Source: Zeimonas sp964538505
Lineage (GTDB): Bacteria > Pseudomonadota > Gammaproteobacteria > Burkholderiales > Burkholderiaceae_E
Assembly: GCA_964538505.1 (NCBI GenBank)
Contig: CAZIDY010000001.1
Location: 292,444-356,443 of the forward strand
DNA length: 64,000 bases
Reading direction: 5' to 3'
Shown: positions 45,119-54,131 of the stretch, one piece after another
Numbering within the stretch: position 1 is the stretch's first letter
Layout of the letters: every line of letters begins with the position of its first letter
Notes under the pieces: model-generated
Databases searched by the model: none
Told to the model about the DNA's origin: nothing
What the model saw: the letters and a program-made list of their open reading frames with translations, nothing else
Translations under genes and position numbers: made by a program

Positions 45119-45250
45119 TGAGGAGGAGAAGGGGGAAGGGAGAAGGGGGAAAACATCGGGGGCCGGGAAACGAATCGGGGTCAGACCACGGTTACACGCA
45201 ACCGTGGTCTGACCCCGATTCTGGGGTTTTCCCCTTCTCTTTCTTCTAGG
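45119..45250. repeat. MITE-like composite element: polypurine end, REP palindrome, polypyrimidine end
   Basis: Left end is a polypurine tract (45122-45154, ending GGGGGAAAAC). The middle holds a perfect palindrome with 22-bp arms (45172-45193 and 45200-45221, loop ACACGC). The right end (ggttttccccttctctttct, 45224 onward) is an imperfect inverted copy of the left end. The element is about 130 bp and has no gene. It lies between divergently placed livG and the 3' end of the MliC-like gene. Confidence 0.6.
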
Positions 45251-45641
45251 TCTTACACTCGTTCGCCAGTTGCTTGCCGTGCTTCGTGTCGAGCAGCATC
45301 GACTTGCCGGCGATGATCAGCCAGACGATTCCGGCTTTGTCGTCTTCGTAGCGCAGTGCGCCGCTTCGTGCGTGCACTGCCTTCATCCGATATTCCTTTT
45401 TGTTGAAATTCAGCACGGCGCTCTGCAGGTCGGGCGAGACCTGACGGACGTCGACGCTGCGATTGAGTTCGCAGCGATACACGCCGGCCGGGAACTTGAA
45501 GTTGTGCGGATTGAAGCTCTGCGTGGCTGCCGGTTCGGCCGCGGACGATGCGAGCGGCATCGCAGCGAGCGTCGCGGCGGCGGTGGCCAGCGACGCGAAT
45601 CGGACGATCCGAGGGGCTATCCGGGAACGGGTCGAGCGCAT
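45246..45641 (-). CDS. probable c-type lysozyme inhibitor (MliC-like domain)
   Basis: 131 residues from the ATG at 45641. Signal peptide (FASLATAAATLAAMPLASSAA), no lipobox. The mature part reads VYRCELNRSVDVRQVS, FNKKEYRMKAVHARSGALRYEDDKAGIVWLI and ends QLANECKT. The Cys near each end and the SG-x4-Y motif match the MliC/PliC fold, in which the motif enters the lysozyme active site. Assignment from motif only. The stop codon lies at the edge of the MITE-like element. Confidence 0.65.
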   Translation of the reverse strand: MRSTRSRIAPRIVRFASLATAAATLAAMPLASSAAEPAATQSFNPHNFKFPAGVYRCELNRSVDVRQVSPDLQSAVLNFNKKEYRMKAVHARSGALRYEDDKAGIVWLIIAGKSMLLDTKHGKQLANECKT

Positions 45642-45890
45642 GTTCGAAACTCCAGTGGGCTCGGCTCGGCGCCAACATCGGGCGCCCGAAGAACGTCGAG
45701 CAGTATACGCCCCGACGGATGTCGGGACGTTTCGGATGCTGCTCAATGCGTCGGACGCAGGCAACAGGGCGGCGCTTCGGAGTCGATGAACGGTAGCAAA
45801 ACCGGCGCCCGGCGGCGGCCACCGCGGCGCTGCGAGCGGTGCCGCCTCGGGAGCGATCTGCGCCGGGGATCCAGGTGGACGCCGGAGAGC

Positions 45891-47402
45891 TCAGGTGATG
45901 TCGTGCACCGGATCCGGGACGACGAGCTTCGAGTCGCGCACGCCAGCCGGGTACAGCCGCGCGAGCACGTCGAGCGTCGCGCCCCCCAGTGCCGGCCGCA
46001 GCGCGGATGCCAGCATCGGCTCGGCGCCGTCTTCGCCGCGCAGCGACCACGCGTGCTCGAAGCGCTCGTGATGTTCCTTCAGCACCGACTTCACGAGCGC
46101 CTGCCAGTGCGTCGGGTGCTCGGAGGCGCTCCAGTCGCCCCGGCCGCGGCCGTAATGCGCAACCGCCAGATACGACAACAGCGCAGCGAGTACTGATTCG
46201 TCGAGCACCGCATCGTTCCAGGTGACCGCCGGCTCCGGTCCGCCGCGCACGAGGTTGTAGCCCCTTGCCAGGCCGAAGGCACCCATCGCGCCGAGCAGGC
46301 TGCCGCCGAGAATTCCGGCACCGAAGCTGAAGCCTCCGGTGGCGAGATCGGCCTTCAGCCCCGCCAGCGCGCCGGTGACGACGCCGCCGAGCATCGCGGC
46401 CTTGCCCTCGGGCAGCCGGCTGCTGACTTCGTAGTGCTCGGCGAGGCGTTCGATGATCTCGGCAGGCGCGCGTCCGCCGAGACCGTGCAGCGTGATCAGT
46501 CGGTCGGTGGCTGATCGCAGGTTTTCGTCCAGGCGCTGTGCGAGTGCCTTCATCGCCTGTCGCTTCGCCACAGGCATTGCGTTCTCGTTCGAGGAGTTGC
46601 GCGTGAACGCGTGCGCCGCGTCGCGCAGTCGATCGAATATCTTCGACTCCGGGATCGGCTCGCGATCGACGGCGATCTGCGCGAGCGCCTGCGCGAGAAC
46701 GTCGATCGACGCGTCGAAGTCGTGGCGGCGTTGCCGCAACCATTCGTCGACCAGACGGCGACACGCGGTCTGCTTCTCGATGGGCAGCACCTCTGCGATC
46801 GCGCGCAGCAGCGTCGCTTCCTGCACCCAGCATCGGGCGAAGGCATCGAGCGGCAGCACCGAGCGAACCGGTCGCGCGCTCGCGAGGTGCCGTCGCCACT
46901 CGTCGAGCTCGGCGTCTTCCTCGGCGGTCGGTCGTGGCCGGCCGAGCTGGTTCAGCAGCACGATCACCGGTTTGCCGATCCAGTCGAGCACGCGCATCTC
47001 GTCGTCGATGTACCGGGCCTGCGCAAGCGGCTCGGAGGCGTTGACGAGGTAGAGCACGACGTCGGCCTGCTCGCGCACGTTGTGCACTGCCTGCTGGCTT
47101 GCCCACAGCGCGCGATCGCGAAAGCGGTCCCAGACCTGTCCGACGAACCAGCCGATCGGATCTCCTGCCGATTCGAGCCGACGAGCGAGCCGCGCGCTGT
47201 CGCCGAAGCCCGGCGTGTCCCACAGCGTGAGACGGTCGCCGTCGGGTGTCTCGACGAGCGTGTGCGCCTCGGCCGATTCGGTTACGTGCGCTTCGTCGCG
47301 CACGATGCCGATGTCGCGCCCGAGCAGCGTGCGCGCAAGCGTCGTCTTGCCGACGTTCGTGTGCGAGACGAGGCTCAGCGAGATCGTTCGGGCTTCGCTC
47401 AT
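45891..47402 (-). CDS. GTPase with DUF3482 domain
   Basis: 503 residues. N-terminal small GTPase domain: P-loop SHTNVGKTTLARTLL (first Gly replaced by Ser), switch region VTESAEAHTLVET, G3 LWDTPGFGDS, and a degenerate G4 (LLNQLGRP). The rest is DUF3482, with a Gly/Ala-rich membrane-like stretch (AMLGGVVTGALAGLKADLATGG, part quoted). Usually encoded with DUF2868, as here; the ATG at 47402 overlaps that stop. Function unknown; may act at the inner membrane. Confidence 0.82.
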   Translation of the reverse strand: MSEARTISLSLVSHTNVGKTTLARTLLGRDIGIVRDEAHVTESAEAHTLVETPDGDRLTLWDTPGFGDSARLARRLESAGDPIGWFVGQVWDRFRDRALWASQQAVHNVREQADVVLYLVNASEPLAQARYIDDEMRVLDWIGKPVIVLLNQLGRPRPTAEEDAELDEWRRHLASARPVRSVLPLDAFARCWVQEATLLRAIAEVLPIEKQTACRRLVDEWLRQRRHDFDASIDVLAQALAQIAVDREPIPESKIFDRLRDAAHAFTRNSSNENAMPVAKRQAMKALAQRLDENLRSATDRLITLHGLGGRAPAEIIERLAEHYEVSSRLPEGKAAMLGGVVTGALAGLKADLATGGFSFGAGILGGSLLGAMGAFGLARGYNLVRGGPEPAVTWNDAVLDESVLAALLSYLAVAHYGRGRGDWSASEHPTHWQALVKSVLKEHHERFEHAWSLRGEDGAEPMLASALRPALGGATLDVLARLYPAGVRDSKLVVPDPVHDIT

Positions 47403-48913
47403 GCGGGAACGGCTTGCGCGATGCGACGGTCGAGCGCTTCGCGCAGGCGGCGGCCGGCCTCGGCGGCTTCGTCGCGTTCGAGGTCGACGAAGACGGGACG
47501 ACATTCGTATGCGGCGAGCAGGCGTTTCCAGGCGCTGCGGCGTTCGTCGCGCCGGCGATTCGAGGTTGCGTCGGCGCCGCCGAAACGCGACACGAATGCC
47601 GACTCGTCGACGAGCGCGACGAAGTCGCTGCCGTCCGGACGAGCGGCGAGAACGCGCGTGACGAAGACGCCGTGCGTCTCGGCCTCGGGCGTCGCGCTCG
47701 AAGAGAACAGTGCGAGAACGACCGCCGCGTCGGGTGTAGCCGCGAATGCCGCGTCGACGTTCTCCTCGTCGCCATAGGTGATCGTTTCCTCGACGACGAG
47801 CCGCATCGTGTGCCCGAAGACGCCGGCGAGCATCGTGCCGAGCGTCAGCGTCGACTGCGGCGACGGAGCGAAGTGGCAGGGCACGACGAGCACGAGCGCT
47901 GCCTCGCCCGAATGCTCGCGTACCAGCGACGCGAAGTATCGGTCGGAGGTGGGCAGCTCGAACGAGCGGGCGAGGCGGTGCTCGAGCGTCCGGTCGTAGA
48001 GCGCGAGCAGCGTGCGCGGAAGAAGGACGACGAGCGCGATGGTGACCGCGTACAGGTGGATCCACGGCGCCGCGTTCTCGCCCGGGGTACCGGGCAGGCG
48101 CATCGCTTCGAGCCGCGCGACGTCGGGCAACGCAATGCCGGTGATCAGCGACGCAGGCATCAGGATGAAGTCGAGCACCGTGCGCAGCGCCTGCGCGTCG
48201 AGGAAGGTGCTCTCCCATCCCGCGCGGTATTCGAAAGCGAGCCCGCGCACATACAGGCCGGCCAGCGCGCCGAGTGCGAAGGCGATCGCCGAGACGTGCA
48301 GCACGCGGGCGACACGCGTGGCGGTGAGCCGGGCGCTCGCCTGCGCCCAGTCGGTGGCGAAACGGCCCACCACCGCGCTGCGCGCACGCCTGCGCCCGCT
48401 GGCGTCCTCGCGCGAACGCATCATCGCCGGCTCGCGCGCCGGAACGATCGCACGTTGAGCGGCGCGTGTGATCGCACGCGCGATGATCCCTCGATCGGCC
48501 TGTCCGCGACGACGCAGCACGGCGCGCAGTGCGATCGACACGTACGCGGCCAGGTTCCACGCCATCACCGCCAGCAACGGCGGAGCGAGGACGTTGACAT
48601 GTCGCGCCGGGCCGATCGCATCGGTCGCGAGCCCGGCGAGCGCGGCGAAGGCGGGCAGCGCCCAGCCGAACCAGGGCCTCCAGTCGGTACTGCGTTGTGC
48701 GCTGCGCACCGATGGCTCGCGGGTGCCGAGCCGCTCGAGCGCGAGCTCTGCCCGTCGCGCGACGAAGCGCTCGCCGGGTGCCTGCGCGCCTTCGACCTCG
48801 GCCGCGGCGCGGCTCGCCCACGCGCGATCGTCGTCGTGCCAGTTCACGACGCCGGCGGGGGCCAGTTCGAAGGCGCGCACGAGCAGTGCGTTCCGGGCTT
48901 CGGTTTCGGTCAT
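47399..48913 (-). CDS. DUF2868 membrane protein
   Basis: 504 residues, recognised as the DUF2868 family that accompanies DUF3482 GTPases. At least four membrane segments (for example WFGWALPAFAALAGLATDAI, VLHVSAIAFALGALAGLYVR, IHLYAVTIALVVLLPRTLLAL). The C-terminal soluble part (RPVFVDLERDEAAEAGRRLR) looks Rossmann-like with a conserved acidic region. Function unknown; the overlap with the GTPase suggests a complex. Confidence 0.78.
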   Translation of the reverse strand: MTETEARNALLVRAFELAPAGVVNWHDDDRAWASRAAAEVEGAQAPGERFVARRAELALERLGTREPSVRSAQRSTDWRPWFGWALPAFAALAGLATDAIGPARHVNVLAPPLLAVMAWNLAAYVSIALRAVLRRRGQADRGIIARAITRAAQRAIVPAREPAMMRSREDASGRRRARSAVVGRFATDWAQASARLTATRVARVLHVSAIAFALGALAGLYVRGLAFEYRAGWESTFLDAQALRTVLDFILMPASLITGIALPDVARLEAMRLPGTPGENAAPWIHLYAVTIALVVLLPRTLLALYDRTLEHRLARSFELPTSDRYFASLVREHSGEAALVLVVPCHFAPSPQSTLTLGTMLAGVFGHTMRLVVEETITYGDEENVDAAFAATPDAAVVLALFSSSATPEAETHGVFVTRVLAARPDGSDFVALVDESAFVSRFGGADATSNRRRDERRSAWKRLLAAYECRPVFVDLERDEAAEAGRRLREALDRRIAQAVPA

Positions 48914-49007
48914 CGGCTTTGCCCGGTCGGATCCACCGGGCCGAAAGCTCCATCGTAGCCGGCAATGCAGCCCGGCCGGCAGGGCTGCGGCGAAGCCGCT
49001 GCCGCCC

Positions 49008-51734
49008 TCAAGCCTGCGCGATCCGGCTCTCGTGCGCGTCGATCGCCGCCAGCGAGACGCGGAAACAGGCGCCCCGGCCGCTGTCGGGCATCAGCGTGAG
49101 GGCGCCGCCGAGCCGGCGCATGATCTGCCAGCTGATCGCCAGCCCGAGCCCGGCGCCGACGACCGAGGTCTGCGTATGCGCCCAGCCGCGTGCGAACTTC
49201 GAGAAGATCAGCTCGCGCTCCTCGGGCCGGATGCCGGGGCCGTTGTCCTCGACGAGCATCGCGTACTGGCCATCAACGAGGCAGCTGCTCACGCGCACGT
49301 ACGGCGCGTCGCTCGTGTTGTACTTGATCGCGTTCGAGATCAGGTTGATGAAGACCTGGCTCAGCCGATCGGCATTGGCGTGCACGAGCACGCCGCCCGC
49401 ACGATCGCCGTCGATCAGTCGCACGCGCGTATTTGCGGCGAGCCCGTGGCACATGCGCACCGACCGATCGAGCGCCGCTTCCGGGTCGATGTGCTCGAGC
49501 GCCCACGGCGCCTCGCCGCGCTCGAGCAGGCTCAGGTCGAGCGTGCTGTCGAGCAGGCGCGTCAGGCGCACGCTCTCCTCGTGGATGATCGCGAGGAAGT
49601 GGCGCGCCTGCGTCGCGTCGAGATCGGGCGTCTCCAGCAGGATCTCCGAGAACGAACGGATCGACGTCATCGGCGTGCGCACCTCGTGGCTCACCTGGCT
49701 GAGGAAGTCGTCCTTCTGCGCGTCGAGCTGCGTCAATCGTTCGTTGGCTTCGCCGAGCTGGCTGGCCGTGATCTCGAGCTCGCGCGACTTGCGCTCGAGC
49801 CGCTCGCTGTATTCGCGGATGCGCTGTGTCTCGTCGGCGATCTGCATCAGCTCGTCGAGGCTGATCGTCTCGCCGGTGACCACCTGCGAGATCATCGCGC
49901 GCGCCGAAGCGGCGCCGACGCTGCCGGCGAGCTTGCGCTCGAGCTGCGAAATGAACGCGTCGTTGGCTTTCGTGGTGCCGGCCGGTGTCAGCCCTGGCGT
50001 GCCGGCGTCCTGGAACAGGCGTCCGGCCTCGTCGGCGCCGAGGATGCGCTGCGCGAGCAGGTTCAGGTCGTAGGTCGTTGCCGAGCGGCGGATCAGCGCC
50101 GCAGCAGCGTCGGCGGGCGTGCGAAACACGTCGACGAACAGCGTCGCCTGCAGTCGCTCGAGCGGTTTCGGGTCGCGCCATAACGAGCCGAGCACGAACA
50201 GCAGCGTGTTCAGCGACAGGCTCCAGAACAGTGAATGCACGAGCGGATCGACGCCGTCCAGACCGAGCAGCGCCTGCGGGCGCAGCAGCGCGATCCCGAA
50301 CGGCCCGTGCTCGATGTCCTCGGGCGACAGCAGGAAGCCGCCGAAGCTCGGCAGGTACAGCGTGTAGGCCCACAGCAGCGATCCGGCGAGCAGCCCGGCG
50401 AAGGCTCCGGTGGCGTTGGCGTGGCGCCAGTACAGGCCGCCGAGCAGGCACGGCAGGAACTGCGCGACGCCGGCGAAGGAGATCAGCCCGATCGAAGCGA
50501 GCGCATCGGAGTTGCCGCTGAGCCGGAAATACAGGAAGCCGAGCAGCAGCATCGCGCAGATGCTCAGTCGCCGGCTGATCAGCAGGAAGCTGCGGATCTG
50601 GCCGCTCGCGCTCACCGGCACCCAGCCGAAGCGTAGTGCGACGGGCATGATCAGGTGGTTCGACACCATCGTCGACAGCGCGATGCAGGCGACGATCACC
50701 ATCGACGTCGCCGACGAGAAGCCGCCGAGGAAGGAGAGCAGCGCGATCGTGTCCTGCCCGGCCCACATTGGCAGCGTGAGCACGAACATGTCGGGGTTCG
50801 ATCCTTCGGGCAGCAGGCTCAGCCCGCCGATCGCGATCGGCAGCACGAACAGCGTGATCAGGAACAGGTACAGCGGAAACAGCCACGACGCCGTGCGCAG
50901 GTGCCGCTCGCTGGAGACCTCGACCACCGTCACCTGGAACTGGCGAGGCAGGCAGATGATTGCCGTGGCCGACAGGAACGTGAGCGTGATCCAGCGCGGA
51001 CCGAAGACTTCGTCGGCGTGCAGCAGCTCGGGCGACGCAAGCTCGAACAGCTCGCCCGGGCTGCCGGCGACGAAGAACACGAGCAGGATGCCGACCGCGA
51101 GCAGCGCCGCGAGCTTGACGACCGCCTCGAGTGCGATCGCCGCGACGACGCCGTGATGCCTTTCGTTGGCGTCGATGTTGCGCGTGCCAAAGAGGATCGT
51201 GAATACCGCCATGCCCGTCGCGATCCAGAATCCGGTGCGGTAGTCGGGGCCGACCATCGGCACGCCGCTCAATGCCTCGGGCCCGGTGTTGGTGATCACG
51301 TGATAGCTCACGGTGACGGCCTTGAGCTGCAGCGCGATGTACGGCGTGGCGCCGACCACCGCGATCAGCGTGACCAGCGCCGCCAGGCTCGCGCTCTTGC
51401 CGTAGCGCGACGAGATCATGTCGGCGATCGACGTGATGCGCTGCGAGCGGCCGATGCGCACGAGCTTGCGCAGCAGCACCCACCAGCCGACGAAGACGAG
51501 CGTCGGCCCGATGTAGATCGTCGCGAACTCGAGGCCGTCGCGTGCGGCCGAGCCGACCGCGCCGTAGAACGTCCACGACGTGCAGTACACCGAGATCGAC
51601 AGCGTGTAGACGACCGGCGACTGCAGCCAGCCGATGTGCCCCGTGCGTGCGCGCCGGTCGCCGTAGAACGCGACGGCGAACAGCAGCGCCACGTACAGCA
51701 GCGCGATGATCAGGACGAAGTTCGGCGACAGCAT
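49008..51734 (-). CDS. sodium/solute symporter-histidine kinase fusion (CbrA-like)
   Basis: 908 residues. N-terminal sodium:solute symporter (SLC5-like) domain with about 13 membrane segments (VYTLSISVYCTSWTFYGAVG, SIADMISSRYGKSASLAALV). A linker follows, then a coiled coil, a DHp with His683 in SQVSHEVRTPMTSIRSFSEI, and HATPase boxes (NLISNAIKYN, VEDNGPGIRP, GAGLGLAISW). No PAS domain is evident. Known relatives (CbrA) sense nutrients and phosphorylate a response regulator. It directly follows the small membrane gene, receiver gene and XRE regulator gene on the same strand. Confidence 0.92.
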   Translation of the reverse strand: MLSPNFVLIIALLYVALLFAVAFYGDRRARTGHIGWLQSPVVYTLSISVYCTSWTFYGAVGSAARDGLEFATIYIGPTLVFVGWWVLLRKLVRIGRSQRITSIADMISSRYGKSASLAALVTLIAVVGATPYIALQLKAVTVSYHVITNTGPEALSGVPMVGPDYRTGFWIATGMAVFTILFGTRNIDANERHHGVVAAIALEAVVKLAALLAVGILLVFFVAGSPGELFELASPELLHADEVFGPRWITLTFLSATAIICLPRQFQVTVVEVSSERHLRTASWLFPLYLFLITLFVLPIAIGGLSLLPEGSNPDMFVLTLPMWAGQDTIALLSFLGGFSSATSMVIVACIALSTMVSNHLIMPVALRFGWVPVSASGQIRSFLLISRRLSICAMLLLGFLYFRLSGNSDALASIGLISFAGVAQFLPCLLGGLYWRHANATGAFAGLLAGSLLWAYTLYLPSFGGFLLSPEDIEHGPFGIALLRPQALLGLDGVDPLVHSLFWSLSLNTLLFVLGSLWRDPKPLERLQATLFVDVFRTPADAAAALIRRSATTYDLNLLAQRILGADEAGRLFQDAGTPGLTPAGTTKANDAFISQLERKLAGSVGAASARAMISQVVTGETISLDELMQIADETQRIREYSERLERKSRELEITASQLGEANERLTQLDAQKDDFLSQVSHEVRTPMTSIRSFSEILLETPDLDATQARHFLAIIHEESVRLTRLLDSTLDLSLLERGEAPWALEHIDPEAALDRSVRMCHGLAANTRVRLIDGDRAGGVLVHANADRLSQVFINLISNAIKYNTSDAPYVRVSSCLVDGQYAMLVEDNGPGIRPEERELIFSKFARGWAHTQTSVVGAGLGLAISWQIMRRLGGALTLMPDSGRGACFRVSLAAIDAHESRIAQA

Positions 51735-52037
51735 TCAGTGACCCGGCATCCCCGCCCGATCGGAGCGCTCGAGCGCGGTCGTCACGTCGTCGGGGTCGAG
51801 CTCGTCTTCGATATCGAGCCGGCGGGAGAACCAGAACGCCGCGACGATCAGCGCCAGCCAGATGCCGAACAGCCAGGCGACGATCAGCGGCACGCCGAGC
51901 ACTCGTCCCGATGTGGTGAACAGGCCGATGAGCGGCGGCATCCAGGCGAACAGGCCGAGCAGCGGCAGCACCACGGCCGCGTCGCGCAACCGAGGCGATT
52001 GCGCGAGTGCGGGGCGGGCGGTTCGACTGCGTTCCAT
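51735..52037 (-). CDS. small membrane protein, putative symporter subunit (YjcH/DUF4212-like)
   Basis: 100 residues from the ATG at 52037 with two membrane segments (AVVLPLLGLFAWMPPLIGLF and VPLIVAWLFGIWLALIVAAF) and an acidic C-terminus (LDIEDELDPDDVTTALE). Size and position directly before a symporter gene fit the small subunits that accompany acetate and other SSS-family symporters. The kinase ATG follows its stop without a gap. Family name is an inference. Confidence 0.72.
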   Translation of the reverse strand: MERSRTARPALAQSPRLRDAAVVLPLLGLFAWMPPLIGLFTTSGRVLGVPLIVAWLFGIWLALIVAAFWFSRRLDIEDELDPDDVTTALERSDRAGMPGH

Positions 52038-52078
52038 CGGTGCCCGGCGCGCGCGGCGCCGTGAATCGACCCCGCGCT

Positions 52079-52447
52079 TCAACGCGGCGCGAGTCGGCGC
52101 ACTTCGTCGACGATCTCGCGATTCGAGAACGGCTTGGTCATGAAGCCGTCGACACCGATTTCCTCGGCCATCCGGCGATCCTGCGTCTGCCCTTTCGCGG
52201 TGAGGATGATGACCGGGATCGAGCGCAGTGCGGGGTCGGACTTCAGGCGCTTGAGGACCTCGAAGCCGTTGAGCTTCGGCAGCATGACGTCGAGGATCAC
52301 CATGTCGGGCGGGTCGCTGTGCAGGCGTGCCATTGCCGCCTCGCCGTCGAGCACCGACGAGACCTCGTAACCGCTTCGCTGCAGCACGAAGCTCAGCGAT
52401 TCGACGATGTGCGGTTCATCTTCCGCGATCAGCACCCGCGTATTCAT
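52079..52447 (-). CDS. single-domain response regulator receiver
   Basis: 122 residues: a complete receiver without output domain. Acidic pocket E9/D10, phospho-acceptor D53 in VILDVMLPKLNG, T83 in ILTAKG and K105 in MTKPFS. As it lacks a DNA-binding domain it must pass the signal to another protein. It lies between the XRE-type regulator and the symporter-kinase genes, so it is probably phosphorylated by that kinase. Confidence 0.93.
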   Translation of the reverse strand: MNTRVLIAEDEPHIVESLSFVLQRSGYEVSSVLDGEAAMARLHSDPPDMVILDVMLPKLNGFEVLKRLKSDPALRSIPVIILTAKGQTQDRRMAEEIGVDGFMTKPFSNREIVDEVRRLAPR

Positions 52448-52553
52448 CGATGTTTGTCCTGGTCTCAGATGCGGCGCCTGTCGGGAGAAATCCGAAGAAG
52501 TGTAGCGGGTCTGCGGCGCCGGATGAAGAACGACGCCACGGCGATGCTGCGGG

Positions 52554-54131
52554 TCATGCGTCGATGATCGGGTCTTCCTGCCGGTACCAGCAGTCGTGCC
52601 GTACGCACAGCCGGCAGTTCGGCCCGACCGGAATCGCGGGTGCGGTCGACGACAGGTCGATGCCTTCGCCGTATACCGTGCGATCGGCGTGCAGCGCGTC
52701 GCAGGCGAGCATCACCGATACCAGACGGCGCGGCATTCCGAAGGTCGGACGCGCCTTCTCGTCGGTGCGCGCGAGCAGCAGGAAGCGGGCGCCGTTGGGG
52801 AACTCGGCGAGCTGGCGCACGAGCTCGCCGGGCGACTGGAACGCCTGGTAGACCGGCCACAGCGGGCAGGCGCTTCCATGTCGCGGCATCAGCAGATGCG
52901 GCAGCGGGTAGCGCTTGGTGACGAAGCCGGCGGCATCGACGCGCAGGAACGCGAACGGGATCGCCGCTGCGTCGGTGCGCTGCAGCGTGACGAGCCGGTG
53001 GCAGATCTGCTCGAAGCTCGCGTCGAAGCGGCGCGCTAGTCGGTCGAGGTCGTAGCGCGTGGTGATCGCCGTCTCGAGCACCACGTCGTAGGGCATCAGG
53101 ATCGCCGATGCGAGATACGACACGAGCACGCGCGTGGCGCGGCGTCTTGCCGCATCGCTCGTGAGCAGCGGTGACGCCGACACCTCGGCGGCTACCGGGC
53201 TGCCGTGGTGGAACTCCTGCGCGGCGAACTTCGCGAGCTCGAAGCGGCGCGTCGTGCGTGGCACCCCATCGGGAAGCGTGAGCGTTCGCGAGCCGGCGTC
53301 CCAGGTCGCGTAGGGATGCGCCGCTGCCGCCTCGGGCGCGTCGGTGGGGCCGACGCGCACGCGCACGTCGTGTACCTCGCCGAGGTAGCGCACGAGCTGC
53401 GCTTCGCCGCAGTCACCCTCGATCCCTGCTGCGGCACGGAAGTCGACGGCGGTCTGCTCGAGCGACGGGAAGTGATTGCCGCGCTCGAGCAGGAAGTCGT
53501 CGACCTCCTCGGCCGGCGTCACCGAGCGCGTTCCCGTGTGCGCCTCGTCGAAGTACGCCGCGAGCGCCTGCGCGACGTCCGACAGGCGCCTGCTCTCCGA
53601 CGCGATGATCGAGAGGAAGCGCGAGCGTTGTGCCGGTTCGAGGTCGTCGACCGTCTCGAGGATCTCCGACGACGAGCGGATCGCCGCAACGCGGCTGAGC
53701 ATCGAGTGCACGGCGTCGCCGAGAAACGGGTCGTGGTTCAGTCGATCGGACAGCGCGCGCACCGCTTCGAGTCGATCGAGCGAGGTGCGATGCAGCCGCA
53801 CCAGCGCCTGCGCCCAGCTGTCGTTCTGGGTGGCGAAGCGCTCCGCGCTCGTCGTGTCGAGCTGCAGCCCCGCGAGCAGCGGCTCCATCGTGAGCGACGC
53901 GAGATCGTCGGCGAGTCGGCGCTGAGCGGCACCGTCGAGCTCGTCGATCGCCACATCGAGCGAATCGGCGATGCGCTTGAGCAGCGAGCCGCCAATGCTG
54001 CGCCGGCCGCTTTCGATCAGGTTCAGGTACGACGCCGAGATCCCGATGCGCGCGGCCAGAGCCGATTGCGTGATGCCGAGCGCGCGGCGCCGCTCGCGGA
54101 TGCGGGGGCCGACGGGCGAGTACGGGGGCAT
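52554..54131 (-). CDS. XRE-family regulator, short-chain acyl-CoA type (RamB/PrpR-like) with DHp-like segment
   Basis: 525 residues. HTH at about 8-65 (RRALGITQSALAARIGISAS). C-terminal half is of the DUF955/DUF2083 type found in RamB, MccR and PrpR, which sense short-chain acyl-CoAs; the zinc-peptidase HExxH is degenerate (AAQEFHHGSP). Cysteines C506, C509 and C514 (CRLCVRHDC) resemble the FeS-ligating Cys of PrpR. Between them, residues 141-197 (VHSMLSRVAAIRSSSEIL, SRFLSIIASESRRLSDV) look like a histidine-kinase DHp, with H142 at the phospho-His position. First gene of the four-gene signalling unit, divergent from the livK2 operon. Confidence 0.85.
   Translation of the reverse strand: MPPYSPVGPRIRERRRALGITQSALAARIGISASYLNLIESGRRSIGGSLLKRIADSLDVAIDELDGAAQRRLADDLASLTMEPLLAGLQLDTTSAERFATQNDSWAQALVRLHRTSLDRLEAVRALSDRLNHDPFLGDAVHSMLSRVAAIRSSSEILETVDDLEPAQRSRFLSIIASESRRLSDVAQALAAYFDEAHTGTRSVTPAEEVDDFLLERGNHFPSLEQTAVDFRAAAGIEGDCGEAQLVRYLGEVHDVRVRVGPTDAPEAAAAHPYATWDAGSRTLTLPDGVPRTTRRFELAKFAAQEFHHGSPVAAEVSASPLLTSDAARRRATRVLVSYLASAILMPYDVVLETAITTRYDLDRLARRFDASFEQICHRLVTLQRTDAAAIPFAFLRVDAAGFVTKRYPLPHLLMPRHGSACPLWPVYQAFQSPGELVRQLAEFPNGARFLLLARTDEKARPTFGMPRRLVSVMLACDALHADRTVYGEGIDLSSTAPAIPVGPNCRLCVRHDCWYRQEDPIIDA

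Noticed and set aside
52554..54131. Naming the XRE protein BzdR
   Set aside because: BzdR has a shikimate-kinase-like C-terminal domain; this protein has the DUF955/DUF2083 type C-terminus with clustered Cys.
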